From Cycas panzhihuaensis (lineage: Eukaryota; Cycadophyta): a stretch of DNA of 64,000 nucleotides. The stretch spans positions 100,385,741 through 100,449,740 of the forward strand of contig CM041465.1 in assembly GCA_023213395.1 (NCBI GenBank), in the 5' to 3' direction. Below are positions 12,800 through 23,882 of the stretch, piece after piece. Every line of letters begins with the position of its first letter. Position 1 is the stretch's first letter. The position numbers and the translations under genes were made by a program. The notes under the pieces are model-generated. The model ran no database searches and was not told the origin of the DNA. It saw only the letters and a list, made by a program, of their open reading frames with translations.

Positions 12800-14560
12800 A
12801 TTTCAATTAAATTATGTCGTCATGAACTAATTCTCTAATCCTATAGACTTTTGTACTTATATGTTTGGTACGATCATGAAATACAAGATTTTTTGCCATG
12901 TGGATTACTGATTGATTATCCACACAAAGGCCAGTAGGACTTGTTTGGGTGATATTCAATATTTTTAATAATTTTCTAAGCCATATCACCTCTTTGTTAA
13001 TCTCAGAAGTAGTAATGTATTCAGCTTCGATAGTTGAATTAATAACTATCTTTTATCGTCTGGATTTCTATGATATTGGTGTTGTTATAAGAAATATTAC
13101 ATACCTAGATGTAGATCTTCATGTATATTTATTTCCTACTAAGTCTAAGTTTGTGTATGCAGAAAATTTAAATTCATTATTAGGTTCATCCAACAGATCA
13201 AATTTGTTGGTTGTCTTTAGGTATTTTAACACTTGAATTGTAGCTTACTAGTGATTCTACTTAGGATTTGTCATAAATTATATAAGAATGTTAATAGAGT
13301 GTGCAATATCTAGCCTTATATTGGTAGTATAGATGAGACTACCTATAAGTTTCCTATAAAGTGTTGTATTTGCCTCTTTAATGTCACCATCAACTGAGAG
13401 TTTGGTTTTAGGGTCCATAGGTAAAGCCACTAGTCGAGCATCTTCTAACTAAAACTTGGTTAGAATATCATTGATGTATTTTTCTTGGGAGAGGAAAACA
13501 TTTTTATTCTTTTGTGTTATTTTAATTTTCAAGTAATATTTTATTAAACTGAGGTGAGACAATTTGAATGTTTTGTAGAGGTCCCTTTTTAGCTAGCTTA
13601 TTGCCTATTCACTATTACGTGTTACTAGCATGTCATCCATAAATATTATGAGAAAAGTAACTTTATCTTTTTGCCACTCGATGAACAATGTTGCGTCAAG
13701 ATCTTGGTAGTCATAAACCTCGTATCTAAGTTACCTCATTCTTTCAGACAACTTGGCAAACCAAGCATGAGGGGCTTGTTTAAGGCCGTACAAGGACTTT
13801 CTAAGTCTGTAAACCTTATGCTCTTAACTTTTGATCTTGTATCCTTCTAGCAGAGCCATATAAATTTCTTTTTCAAGATACCCATTGAGAAACACGATCT
13901 TAATATTGAGCTGGTAGATTTTCCAGCCCTATTAAGTAGCTAAGGCCACAAGAGTTCTAATTGTAGGTCACTTGGTTGCAGGTGCAAAGACTTTAGTGTA
14001 GTTGATGCCTTCTCTTTGTATGAATCCTTTAGCTACCAACTTCATCTTGTATTTTTCTAGGGTACCATATGATCTATATTTATTTTTAACACTCATTTAT
14101 TTTAAACTACCTTTCTGCCAAGTGGTAAATCAATGAGCTCATATGTACTATTTTTTATGAAAGATTGGTATTCTTCATTCATTGTATTTCTCTAAACTGT
14201 ATGTTTCACAACTTCTTGGTATAAGAGTGGTTCTTCATTAAGAGTAAGATGCAATTCTGCCAGTTCAAGCTCATTATATAATGATTCCTGTATCCTTACT
14301 TTATGGGCATTTTGAGTGCCATTTTTGCTCGTCTTATATGGTCATATGTCCTTATTGAGCTAGTGGGCTTTACGAGATTCTCGAGTTAGGAATGAGATCC
14401 TTATTTCCTCAACTTCTTAGTTCTCATCTTGTTTATTAAAATGATTATTTTGTGAGGAGGATATTGACGTACCTAGGAAAGATGGTTCTTCTACCACTAT
14501 TTGCCTTTATCAACTAAAGGTTGAGAGGATGATTCTTCTATAATGGCTTTGCCTATGTCA
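12800..14560 (-). pseudogene. Copia reverse transcriptase and RNase H (C1), broken
   Basis: The frame at 12,807-12,989 reads as the end of copia RNase H: CVDNQSVIHMAKN followed by RTKHISTKVYRIRE, the family's D-N-x-(S/A)-A-x-x-L-x-x-N and H-x-(E/D) region with the Glu/Asp replaced by Ser-Thr. At about 13,610-13,650 the translation gives FLIIFMDDMLV, the copia YVDDM catalytic box. Further RT blocks are spread over 13.7-14.5 kb in shifting frames. Numerous stops make it inactive. Confidence 0.8.
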
Positions 14561-14763
14561 ACTTTGTTATCTTCAAAGGATGGTACTGGATGTGTACTCA
14601 TTGGTTTAAAGTCATAATTTATATCCTCTGAGGCTCTATTGTCAACTTCTAATATTTGGAGTAATTTATGTTTGTCCCCTTCCCCTCCTCTCTAAATTTT
14701 AGAATCTGAACATCATACTTAATAATATCATTATAGCAACATGATAGTGTTTTAGAGTCCAAT

Positions 14764-15700
14764 CTAAGTAACCGATCCTTTGTCTCTACAAAAAGACATC
14801 TCTGCTGATGATAATTTTTCATTGTGAAGGTATAAAGACCTTATACCATTTCTTATCCATAAGGTATCCAACAAAGATGCCTTTAATTGCCATTGGCTAG
14901 ATTTTATTTTGATCCACATCCAAAATGTTGGCATAGTATATAGAGCTAAAAATTTTGAAGTAGTAAATAATGGGAGCTTGTCTTGACCACATTTCATTAG
15001 GTGATTATCCTTCCTTTAATGGGTTGACAACATTAATGTAATAAACAACTATCTAGATTGCTTCATTCTATAAGTAGGTAGGTATATTTTTATATAGCAA
15101 CATAACTCGAGTCATGTTCATGATTATCCTGTTCATACGCTTGACAACTCCATTTTGATGTGGGGTACTTACTACTATTGTTTGATATTTTATACTATTG
15201 TCTCAAAGTTAGCTTTTAAACTTATCTGAGGTATATTTGCCACCATTATTAATTTAAAGACATTTGAATTGATAACCTAACTCTTTTTTAGTGCAGGCTT
15301 TGAATTCTTTGAATACATGAAAGGCTTTATCTTTCTTATGTAGAAAAACTACCCATACTTTCCTAATGAAATCATTAATGAAAGAGATGTAATATAACTT
15401 CCCTTCAGTGAAGGAATGTGCATTGGTCCACATAGATCAGAGTGTACTAATTGTAATAGATGGCTCGATTTTCACTGACTTTTGGGAAAGGGTTGTCAAT
15501 GAGATTTAGCAATGATATAAGCTTCACATTTGAAGGGCTTAGAGGAGAACTTTGGAAGACTTAGAAGAGTGTTACAAAGATCTCTAAGTCCATCGATATA
15601 AACATGGCCCATGCAAGTATGCCAAAGAGCTTCTAATGACAACATTGGGTGGGTTAAGATGGTGTTAAATATAAATTCTTCATCGGTGCAAGGGCTTTAG
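14764..15700 (-). pseudogene. Copia integrase (C1), broken
   Basis: The minus-strand translation has SPNEMWS near 14,990, then an IKGIFVGYLMDKKWYKVFIP-like block and a KIII-type end at 14,764-14,900. These correspond to the copia blocks TPEEAWSG, KCIFVGYS and the K-x-I-x-S-R-D-V-x-F end. Higher up (about 15,200-15,400) are diverged core-domain blocks around the catalytic Asp positions. Frameshifts and stops interrupt it. A second copy of its distal half lies inverted at 16,741-17,123. Confidence 0.75.
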
Positions 15701-16740
15701 GCACAATAGACTTTAGAACATAGAGAGCCATTTAGTTAAAAGAGTTTACTAGTGAGATTTCTAGTCAAAATCACTCGATCAGTTGAAGGGTGAATGTCCT
15801 AGAGAGTTTGGTCAATTATGGTTATACTCAAATTAAATCCATGAGAGATAAGTGTAGATAAGGAGAATATGCTATGTTTCAGATTAGGTATGCAAAGGAT
15901 ATCAAACAATGTAAAATCTCTTAAGCCTAAGAGTTTCAAGAGAATGTTACCAATTCCTTCAATATGTTATTGTGATTTATCAGCTATGTGAATAACTCCT
16001 TAAATATTTGAGTTAAATGTTTAATATAGACTGTGATTACATGTCATAGGTTGAGTTTCTCTTGTGTCCATGATCCACTATCCATTGATTAAAGAAATAT
16101 TATTTATAATTCAAATTAGGCTTAGCATTGGTGAAGGGAATTCGCAAGTGATATATCCACATTGAGCTTTAAAGTATCTCTGTTGTAGGTCAATGGCATT
16201 TGATACTAAAGATGCCTAATTCTTTAAGAGTGTGTTTGTATAAAACCTATACCACTAAATGATTCTTCACTTGTTTCTTTAATATTATGAGCTCCATGTT
16301 TTAGTTAGAACTTAGCCAACTTATAAGTGGCATTTCTATAATCTTTTGTAAAGTGTCCTTTATAGTTACATTAATCACACATAATGGTTTGATTGTCAGT
16401 CCCTGAAGGGGTACTAGTTTGGCCTAGTTATCTTGGTTTTTATTGAGTTATCCCTTAGCCTTGAGACTATCTAGGCTGTGATTGAGGGTTTGGTTGACTT
16501 TGTGGATGATTTCCTATGTTTCTTCCTCTTCCTCTTGCTCAGTTATTTCCTCTGCCACAAGAGGGACCTTGATTCTTTGTGTAGCAATCTTCTTCTTCCA
16601 CCTCAAAGGCTACATCTAGAAGAAAGTCAAGTTATCAATTCAAATATCTTTAAGCTAATAATGGTGACAAATATACCTCACATGAGTTTGAAAGCTATCT
16701 TTAAGACAATAACATCAAACATCAAACAATAGTAGTAGGT
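15701..16740 (-). pseudogene. Copia gag and protease region (C1), broken
   Basis: A zinc-knuckle remnant is visible on the minus strand at about 16,335-16,385: C-D-x-C-N-Y-K-G-H-F-T-K-D-Y, the CCHC motif with its last Cys changed to Tyr. The rest is frame-shifted and low in similarity. The 5' part of gag appears to be missing, because the inverted integrase segment begins just above. Confidence 0.55.
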
Positions 16741-17123
16741 TCCCTATAACAAAATATAATTACCAAGTGTGTGAATAGGACAATTATGAACATGGCTCAA
16801 GCTATGTTGCTATACAAAAATGTACCTACCTACCTATGGGTAGAAGTCATTTGGACAATTATTTATTACATTAGTGCTATTAGCCTATCAAAGAAAGGAC
16901 AATCACCTAATGAAAAGTGGTCAGGAGAAGCCCCCATTATTTACTACTTAAAATTTTTAGCTCTATATGCTATGCCCATATTATAGATGTAAATCAAAAT
17001 AAACTCCAACTAAGGGCACTTAAAGGCATCTTTGTTAGATACTCTATGGATAAGAAAGGGAATAAGGTCTTTATACCTTCAAAACAAAAAATCATCATTA
17101 CCAAAGATGCCATTTTTGTATAG
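16741..17123 (+). pseudogene. Inverted copy of copia integrase segment inside C1
   Basis: Plus-strand frames at 16,771-16,986 and 16,917-17,123 read NRTIMNMAQAMLLYKN, then PTYLWVEVIWT, SPNEKWSGEAP and GIFVRYSMDKKGNKVFIPS, ending KDAIF. These are classic copia integrase blocks. The sequence matches the minus-strand integrase of the same element (about 14,764-15,130) but in opposite orientation. It ends 12 bp before the 5' LTR, so it replaces the leader, primer-binding site and start of gag. It is better preserved in frame than the main copy. Confidence 0.85.
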
Positions 17124-17135
17124 ACAGAGGATTAG

Positions 17136-17448
17136 TGAAGGAAGGATGGATCTAGGAAATAAATCATGCACATGTACACAATAGCAATGGAGAATAAATA
17201 AGAGATAAAAACAAGATATGAGAGAAAAGCTTAGAGGTGAGAATGAATAATGACTCCCTCCTTGAGATTTTATCTTTTATTATTAAGGGTGAGCATTACG
17301 GTTAGGATTTTCTTGCTTAATGACATAAACTTTAAATTACATCTAAATGCATATAAAACACATTTTACTAAGAGACTAATGCTAACAGTATATCCTAAGG
17401 TTAGTTAATTAATCTATACAAATAACCTTGATATAATAACCTCTTTCA
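17136..17448 (-). repeat. C1 5' LTR
   Basis: 313-bp direct partner of 11,932-12,244. It is followed at once by the target duplication TGGAT (17,449-17,453). No primer-binding site is seen at its inner edge. Confidence 0.92.
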
Positions 17449-17589
17449 TGGATCATCATGGTAATAAGTAAAGGTAGCATCATTACAAAGTTTAATATAT
17501 AAAGAACTTCTAAATTATGTAGAATCACAATAACAAAGGATACCTCTCTAGAGAGAAGTATTGACTTACTATAGAAATAGGGGCCTCAA

Positions 17590-18120
17590 TAACCATGAAA
17601 GTTCAAGTTATATTGATTGAGACAAATTAAAGATAATGACTTATAAATTTTGGGATTTTGAAATAATTAGTATGGTTTTTAATGGAGGGTCTAGTATTAA
17701 CATGCTTTCCATTAAAACTAGAAGAAGATTAGATAATTAAGACTTAATGGTTTCTCTTCTACAATAGTAATAGGGATAATAAAAGGATTTTGCCAGTACA
17801 TATAGTTAGCAATGTTAAGCTTGATGTTGGTGGTATTATAGCCTCACTCAACTTTGAGGTTATAAAAATAAAAGAAGGATGAGAATCTTATTTGGCTTTG
17901 ATAGGTTGATCCTAACATTATTCTACGAGAGTTCTAGGTAATTAGCTAGATAAAAGATTTTAACAAAAGAAAGACAATAAGAAGGAAAGGTTATCCTTCT
18001 TTTTGAGGGAACTATCAATGGGATTTGAGATGCATATATTTGTGTTAAGTTCTATCATAAATGGTACTAGTGGTTCTTCCATAATGAATGTCTATAGTTA
18101 TACATCATGGTTGGTGATGT
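17590..18120 (+). pseudogene. Ty3/gypsy protease-region fragment, copy 2
   Basis: Same orientation as 11,206-11,756 and about as long. The frame near 17,670-17,700 again gives a GGSSINML active-site-like stretch. Counting the host DNA on both sides of C1 after removing the element, the two copies lie about 860 bp apart, so they look like a tandem duplication into whose spacer C1 inserted. Confidence 0.55.
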
Positions 18121-18774
18121 TACAAAACCTAGTAAGCTAAGGGATAATTATTAACAAAAGACTTGTGGTTTGGCTAAAACCATGACTTATATCACTAGCA
18201 ACTTGTGGATTAAGAGTTGATGTAGGAACTAGGTAGTAACACAATTCATTAAACAAGATTTGAGTGGCATACATCTTAAGAGTATAACTAGGACTTAGAG
18301 GAAGGGGGGACAATATCTTATTTTATGATGTGAAAGGAGTAATGTTGTTATAAATCAAGATGTAAGGGTAGGTTGTTGAGAGCACCCTATTCTTAATCCA
18401 CCTAAAAACATATTTTGTAAGGTTGGAATAATTCTTTAAGGCCAAGTAGCAACTATAGTTAAAAAATAAATAAAATTATTATAAATTAAAGAAATGGATG
18501 GGGCCCCAACATAAGAAATTTTATTAGACCAAGCTAAAGAATTCCTTTCTACTTATGCATCACTTGAGTATAGGGAGTGATCCATCTATATTAACTTGAC
18601 ATATTATGTGGTAAAGGAATTAATATATAGTACAATAAGTTAATATGCTAATCCTTTATAGACATAAGAGGTTAATATGGGGATTGAGATTTATTTATAG
18701 AAATAAACCTTGGGTGATTATTAGAACATACCCATAGTAAAGTACACCCTAGTATTATTTGTAATGCAAAAGCA

Positions 18775-19200
18775 TGCAATCAAGTAAGATATAATATAAT
18801 ATCATAATCAATCAAGTATATAATTAGCATAATAAATGAATAAGGATAATGACATAAGAGTCAATAATACATACACCATATGTACATCATGTTTAATATA
18901 AAAAACCCATGAATGGAAATGCTTACACTATATATAAGGATAATGCTTATTGTAAAGAAAAGTAGATCACCTATTCCTCCTTATGAGGATAGGTTGACTC
19001 ACCACAAGCATTATTAATTATTCTTCTGAATATAAGGTCTTATATACATTCAAAGGTGGTTTTCCCCATTCATGGGTTTTCCATATAAAAAATAGTATGA
19101 ACATTATTGACTTTTATGCCCTTATCATTATTCATTTATTATGCTTATTATATACTTAATTGATTATGATATTATATGATATTCTACTTCTACTTCTACT
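18775..19200. repeat. Long imperfect inverted repeat (foldback), about 400 bp
   Basis: The left arm (about 18,795-18,990) and right arm (about 19,000-19,190) are reverse complements over long blocks. Examples are ATATCATAATCAAT with ATTGATTATGATAT, GCATAATAAATGAATAA with its complement at 19,130-19,147, and CCCATGAATGG with CCATTCATGGG. The centre is near 18,995 (CCTATTCC / GGATAGG). It could be a foldback transposon, a MITE-like element or a hairpin RNA locus; no coding capacity was seen. Confidence 0.7.
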
Positions 19201-19606
19201 GCACCCCTTTAATATATCATCTTACTAGGATCTTCAACTGTGTTTTGTATTTCATCTTGGCTCTTAACCTGAGATTTGATATCATGTTAAAATTTCTAAA
19301 ATGACTTATGCAAAAGCATGTAATAAGTAATGTTATAATTATATTTGATACCATATATTTAGGAAAAGGAATAAGTGAAGGACCATTAGTTATTTTGACA
19401 AAACAGTCAACTGACCAGAACCCAAAGGGAAACCCTAAAATAAAAGAAATTTTGTAGAAATTAATACTAATTGAAGATTTGGTTAACTAATTAGACTTAA
19501 CCATTCCATTAAGAAAAGTCATTGAATGGATCAAAGGAGGGAATATACACTCAAAGGAAGCTTATAGAAGTTTAAATAAAATCAAACCATCTTGCAACTT
19601 GGATCT
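19201..19606. other. Left flank of E1, possibly older gypsy sequence
   Basis: If E1 is removed, this flank joins the protease region of E0 at 57,494, so it should be the upstream part of E0, but I cannot confirm any gag or protease block in it. On the minus strand 19,284-19,268 reads TGATATCAAATCTCAGG just after TTTTAACA. This weakly resembles a copia LTR end plus primer-binding site. Confidence 0.3.
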
Positions 19607-22350
19607 TGGATACACGTCTACGGGATAGCTACCTAACTGAGTAGGAGTAACGAGGGCGGTCAATGGTACTATTAAGTACAGATAAGAACCTATAAGCAAG
19701 GCAAATACCATGCATGGTGCCCCGTGCACCAGAGCATGAGTTTGAGACCTGCGGATGGTACCCAGCTACCTAAAGGTGGTTCCCCACTTCTACTAAGAGA
19801 AGGAGAGGCAAAAGAATGACCAAGATACATCTTGGAGAAGGGTCCTCCCACCCTTGGATGGCCAGAAGGGAAGGGAGAGAAACCCTCAAAGGTTCCCCGT
19901 AGTAGAGGGAAATAAGTAGGTGAATAACCTACGGTCGAGGCTCCCTTGGTTGCTCAGACGAGTGGAGGAAACCAAAGGGAAATGTGGAGAGTAACAAAAA
20001 AGGATGAGGGTGCCAAAGGCACACAGGCAAATGGAGTAGAACCAATGTAAGCTAAGATGACAAAGGCAAAGCTTACAAACTATAAGGGCAAAAGTTGCAA
20101 ACCCAAAAGGGGAAGGTTGTAAAACCAAAAAGGAAAGGTCGCAAACCAAAAGGGAAAGGTTGAGAGAAAGGTCTTGTTAAAACCTTTCCTATGATATACA
20201 AAGATACTAATCAAATGTAAACCAAAAGAAGAAACAATTTTCCTTTTTCCTTTTAAGTGGACTAATTACTACCATGCATGAACTTCTAAAAGAGAGAAGA
20301 TAAGATGAAGTGAAGGCACATACCCAGGATGGAGGCACAGTTGAAGCGGCAATGTTCCCATAAGGTGTCCAAGATCGCTCCACTAAGCACGGCGAGAAGG
20401 AGGTCGCGGTAGGGCGAAGCGTGGGGCTTCCTTACCTTCCCCGAAAGCGACACAAGAGTGCCAAGAAAGGAAAAAAGGAAAAGTAATGACAACAAATGAA
20501 GTGCTGCAATAAATAAGACTATATATACTTACCCGAGAGAGAGAGAAAGGGATGAGTCCTTTATGTCCTCCATGTACCTGCAAGTAAGTGAGAGTATCCC
20601 TTTCTGGAGAAAGGGTGCTAGCAATACAAAGTAGAATCCTAACAACACATGTATGCATGTAACAAGCATAAGCCTCAACATATATATGTCAGCATTCAAT
20701 ATTACAATAGTAAACTATAATGAAAACTATCCAAATGAATGGTGGATAAGTCGGTAAGCCTCGAAGTGGCCCACCTCCTGCAAAGAGCAACCCTACCTTC
20801 CCTCAAGAAGCTACAAGGCAGTAAGGATAGGGTTATACAAAGGGCTGGAAGTAGAGACAACAAGAGTAGAAGGAAGCTCAAAGAGATTCCCAGTAACCGG
20901 AGTGCTATAGGAAGCAAACCGGGTTCTTAAGGACTAGGTTGAGCTAGGGACAAGTAGTTGGAGCTTATACGCAGCTTGGATAGAAGATATAGGCTTGCAA
21001 ACCAGCATTGCAACAGGTGCAAACACTGATTTCAGTGGCTGGAAATAGGCTTCAAACCCTTAGCCCCACTCCAGGAGTAGCACTGGGATAAATAGGAAGG
21101 TTTGGAGGGCAGGAGCCTCTTAGGGAGCGTGAGGGTGGTACGGAATCCACCAAGCTCTATCCCAAACCTTATGCAACCCTCTTTGGCCACTGTCTTGGGC
21201 ATAAAACACATGAAAATGAGCCTAAATAGCAGGGAAGACAGTCCAAGACAAAGGCAAGAAACAATCTCCAAAAGTAAGATAAGACAAGCTAGAAATAACC
21301 ATGCAAAACTGGGCAAAAGGAAGACTTTAACCAATAAATACCTCTGCAAAAGATGGGAGGCATTTATCTCTGTCAAAACTTGCTTAGAAAAGGTTGAGAA
21401 ATCTAGAAAAAGGCTGTGGAGTAGTAGGTGTAGAATCCCTGCTAAGGTGACTGAAGGAAAATCTTACACTTGAGACTGCTTAGTGGCTGCCTGGGCAAAG
21501 AAGTCCTAGAAACTCTTCAAAGAGGCCTTCTCCAAGGTGTGCAAGGGGCTGGTAAGATGTCATAACTGAACTAAAGGAGAGCTGGGCACTGGAGAGTAGT
21601 TGTAGGTCCTGGAACAATAGTGGAGCAGCAGGAGACAACAGACAGCAGGGCATTTTTCCTTGTGATTCTTCTAAAATGAGGACAAAAGATCCCTAAAATG
21701 ATCTAGGTAAGGCTTAAATACCCGGCCCCAGTCCTAATCGAGTGATTAGGGCACATCTTGCGATGAGTTAAGTCATGAGACACGTGGTAATTCTGTAATA
21801 AATGTGAGAATTACCATGGCAGATTTTAAAAAATAAGTCATGACAGTCACACCGCGGTAAACTTCGCAGTACTACGGTAAATTTTGCGGTATCGTGAAAT
21901 CTGCTATAGTGCGGGACTAGAAGTCAAAATTGACATGAACAACCAGCGTGGACTGTGGACCAATAACCTAGGAGGTCGACAGGGGGCAGGCCCACCTAAC
22001 CGAAGGTAGACAAGCAGACAAATGAGCCACATTAAGCAACAATGGGACTTAAAGGTGCGACAAGTCGACCAAACAATGATGGATCATCATATGGGTAAGG
22101 ATGACATGAGCCAAATGGGTCTTAAGGTGAGTAGGGCTTTGATGCAGCCACCAGGGTGTCACACTCGCTGGGAATATGCCCTGCTATAGTCGTCATAGGC
22201 TAGATAGGTGTAGATGACAACAGAACCATCTACGAAATCATAGCATGCAAGTATATACTCATCACAAAAGAGAACAATAATAAGGTGAGAAGCATACCTG
22301 TACTTACCTGAGTCGATCACTGTGTATCTATTCTTAGAAGCCAGGAAACA
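19607..22350 (-). repeat. E1 3' LTR, 2,744 bp
   Basis: Aligns along its length with 54,807-57,493 and with the E3 LTR at 61,077-63,800. On the minus strand a TATTTAAG box at 21,720-21,713 lies in the inferred U3, and a GGTAC-type inverted-repeat cluster lies just upstream at 21,850-21,913. The copy carries about 80 bp not present in the 5' LTR (near 21,600-21,660). Confidence 0.92.
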
Positions 22351-22361
22351 CTGCCCCCTTA
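22351..22361 (-). other. E1 polypurine tract
   Basis: On the coding strand the bases just before the 3' LTR read AAGGGGGCAG, then TGTTTCC of the LTR. E3 has the same tract in the same place, which supports the LTR border. Confidence 0.75.
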
Positions 22362-22769
22362 GTAACAGAGCCTCACCGCTCAAAAGCATGGTGCGATGGC
22401 AAATACTGGTAACACAACTGTCAGTAGCACATGTGTATGTAGATATATAAACTGAAGTCATAACAGTAGTCAAGGGTGCTAGCGAGTGTCATGGCGAAAT
22501 ACGTAGATACGAAGGTAGAGGTGGAGACAACATAAGGGTTGCCTATGTGCCACCCGGGAATCGACTGGAAAATACGAAAGGTGAGGGGGCTAGCCCCATT
22601 ACAAAAGATGCAAAGAGATATGCATAATCAAGTAGAAGAGATGAGTAAACAGAACTGGTAATCGCCATAGTTTAACCTTATTAGTAGCTAAGTTTCAGAG
22701 GTGCAAATGGATTGCAAGGTAGAGCGCATGACAACCTAGGGCTTGGGTGACAGAGCAACCGGACAAGCC

Positions 22770-23200
22770 TCAGGGACGGTCAGTAAGAAGAGGAAGGCGA
22801 TGCTCAAGGATAAGGCAAACGAGACTATCTACCTCAGCGTTAAGGGCCTAAGGAATGTGCTGGATGTCAATAGACTAGAAGCAAGCCAGGAGAGACCTGG
22901 CGGTCGAAGCAAGGGTTCTCAAGTGAGGGCATCGCGCCTGGTAAACCTGGCTGAGATGGGACACCACAACCTGAGAGTCGCAAAGCAAAATGATAGGTCT
23001 GTGATGGAAACAGAGAGCATCAGTGAGAGCTTCAATAATAGCTATGTACTCGGTTCATTATTGGTAACCTCTGGGAGGAAGACCCCAAAGCATAGGAAAT
23101 CATGTCCAGAGGGGCTGCGAAGAATCCATACAGTGGTAGAAGGTCCAGGGTTACCGCAGCTTCCACCGTCGGTAAAAATGTAAAGGGACATGGGTGACAT
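22770..23200 (-). pseudogene. Archaeal-like RNase H (second RNase H) of E1, frameshifted
   Basis: On the element's coding strand the frame gives FTDGGSCGNPGP at about 23,176-23,140, then WILRSPSGHDFL. One base is missing near 23,055, within the block that reads NNEAEY in E2. The shifted frame then continues with CDSQVVVSHLSQVYQ and a tail of the kind IQHIP...LNAEVDSL, with a TGA at 22,770-22,772. The Asp of TDGG, the Glu of NNExEY and the Asp of CDSQ are the RNase H catalytic carboxylates. The compact form with GGSxGNPGP and NNEAEY blocks is that of the archaeal-like RNase H acquired by Tat elements. It lies 3' of integrase and of the antisense gene, about 420 bp from the LTR. Confidence 0.8.
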
Positions 23201-23715
23201 AAAGTCTTGGTAGTAATAAACAATAATGGAGCAAAACAGAGACTCGAAAGGCAAGCAATAGGTGGCCATGAAGGGTAGGAGGACCTAGCAATGAGGCTAC
23301 CCAAGGACGACAGCAAGCAGTCCAACCACTACATGAGACCGGGCGGAGAAAAGATGCCCTAGAGTACCAAAGGTCACTTTGGAAAGCAAAACATGCCCCC
23401 AGATGGGGGAGCATTCCCTTTGGAGACCCTAGGGGCAGAAAAGAGCTAAGGAAATGAGTCTAGGATGGCGAAACAATCCAAACGAGTATAAACTCGGGCA
23501 TGCATAGGAGTGGCACGTAAAATGAGATGGGAGGGCCCTGCGAAAGAGTGCAATGATGAGGTGCCATAAATGCACTCACGAGAAAGAGCGAACAGGATGT
23601 TATAGGAGCACAATAGGAGGCAGGGCCAAAAGACAAAGGTGGTCAAGGAAATAGGACGGTCCAAACGACTGTCATGAGAGCAAAAATAGAGGTAGTGCCC
23701 ATCGGGGCCCCCACC

Positions 23716-23724
23716 TATATAAGG
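23716..23724 (+). promoter_or_regulatory. TATA box of the antisense gene in E1
   Basis: TATATAAGG on the plus strand, 167 bp before the conserved ATG at 23,883. E2 has the identical nonamer at 31,053-31,061 in the same relative place, amid a conserved block that includes CCAGAGCCATT and TTATTTTCAC-like sequence. This fits a dedicated promoter driving the strand opposite to gag-pol. Confidence 0.55.
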
Positions 23725-23882
23725 AAATTTGACGGAAAACAGATTCATTTTCACTGGCTCTCAAGAGAAACCAGAGCCATTTCCTTATGCAGTGGAATGC
23801 CACCCAACTTCAGAGGCACGTAGAGGGAGATCAAACTGTTGGGTTGAAGCACAGAGATAATCGTCGAGACCATTAGAGCGAG

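Larger units (their letters stand above)
11932..17448 (-). mobile_element. Ty1/copia LTR retrotransposon, complete ends, rearranged interior (C1)
   Basis: The element is bounded by two direct LTRs of 313 bp each (11,932-12,244 and 17,136-17,448) and by identical 5-bp duplications TGGAT (11,927-11,931 and 17,449-17,453). On the minus strand the LTR begins TGAAAGAGGTTA (TA instead of TG in the 3' copy) and ends TCCTTCCTTCA. A polypurine tract, AAAGGGGGA, abuts the 3' LTR at 12,245-12,257. The order on the minus strand is gag, integrase, RT, RNase H, as in copia. Next to the 5' LTR, where a primer-binding site (usually TGGTATCAGAGC) should be, lies an inverted second copy of an integrase segment instead. 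Total length is 5,517 bp; all reading frames are broken. Confidence 0.92.
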
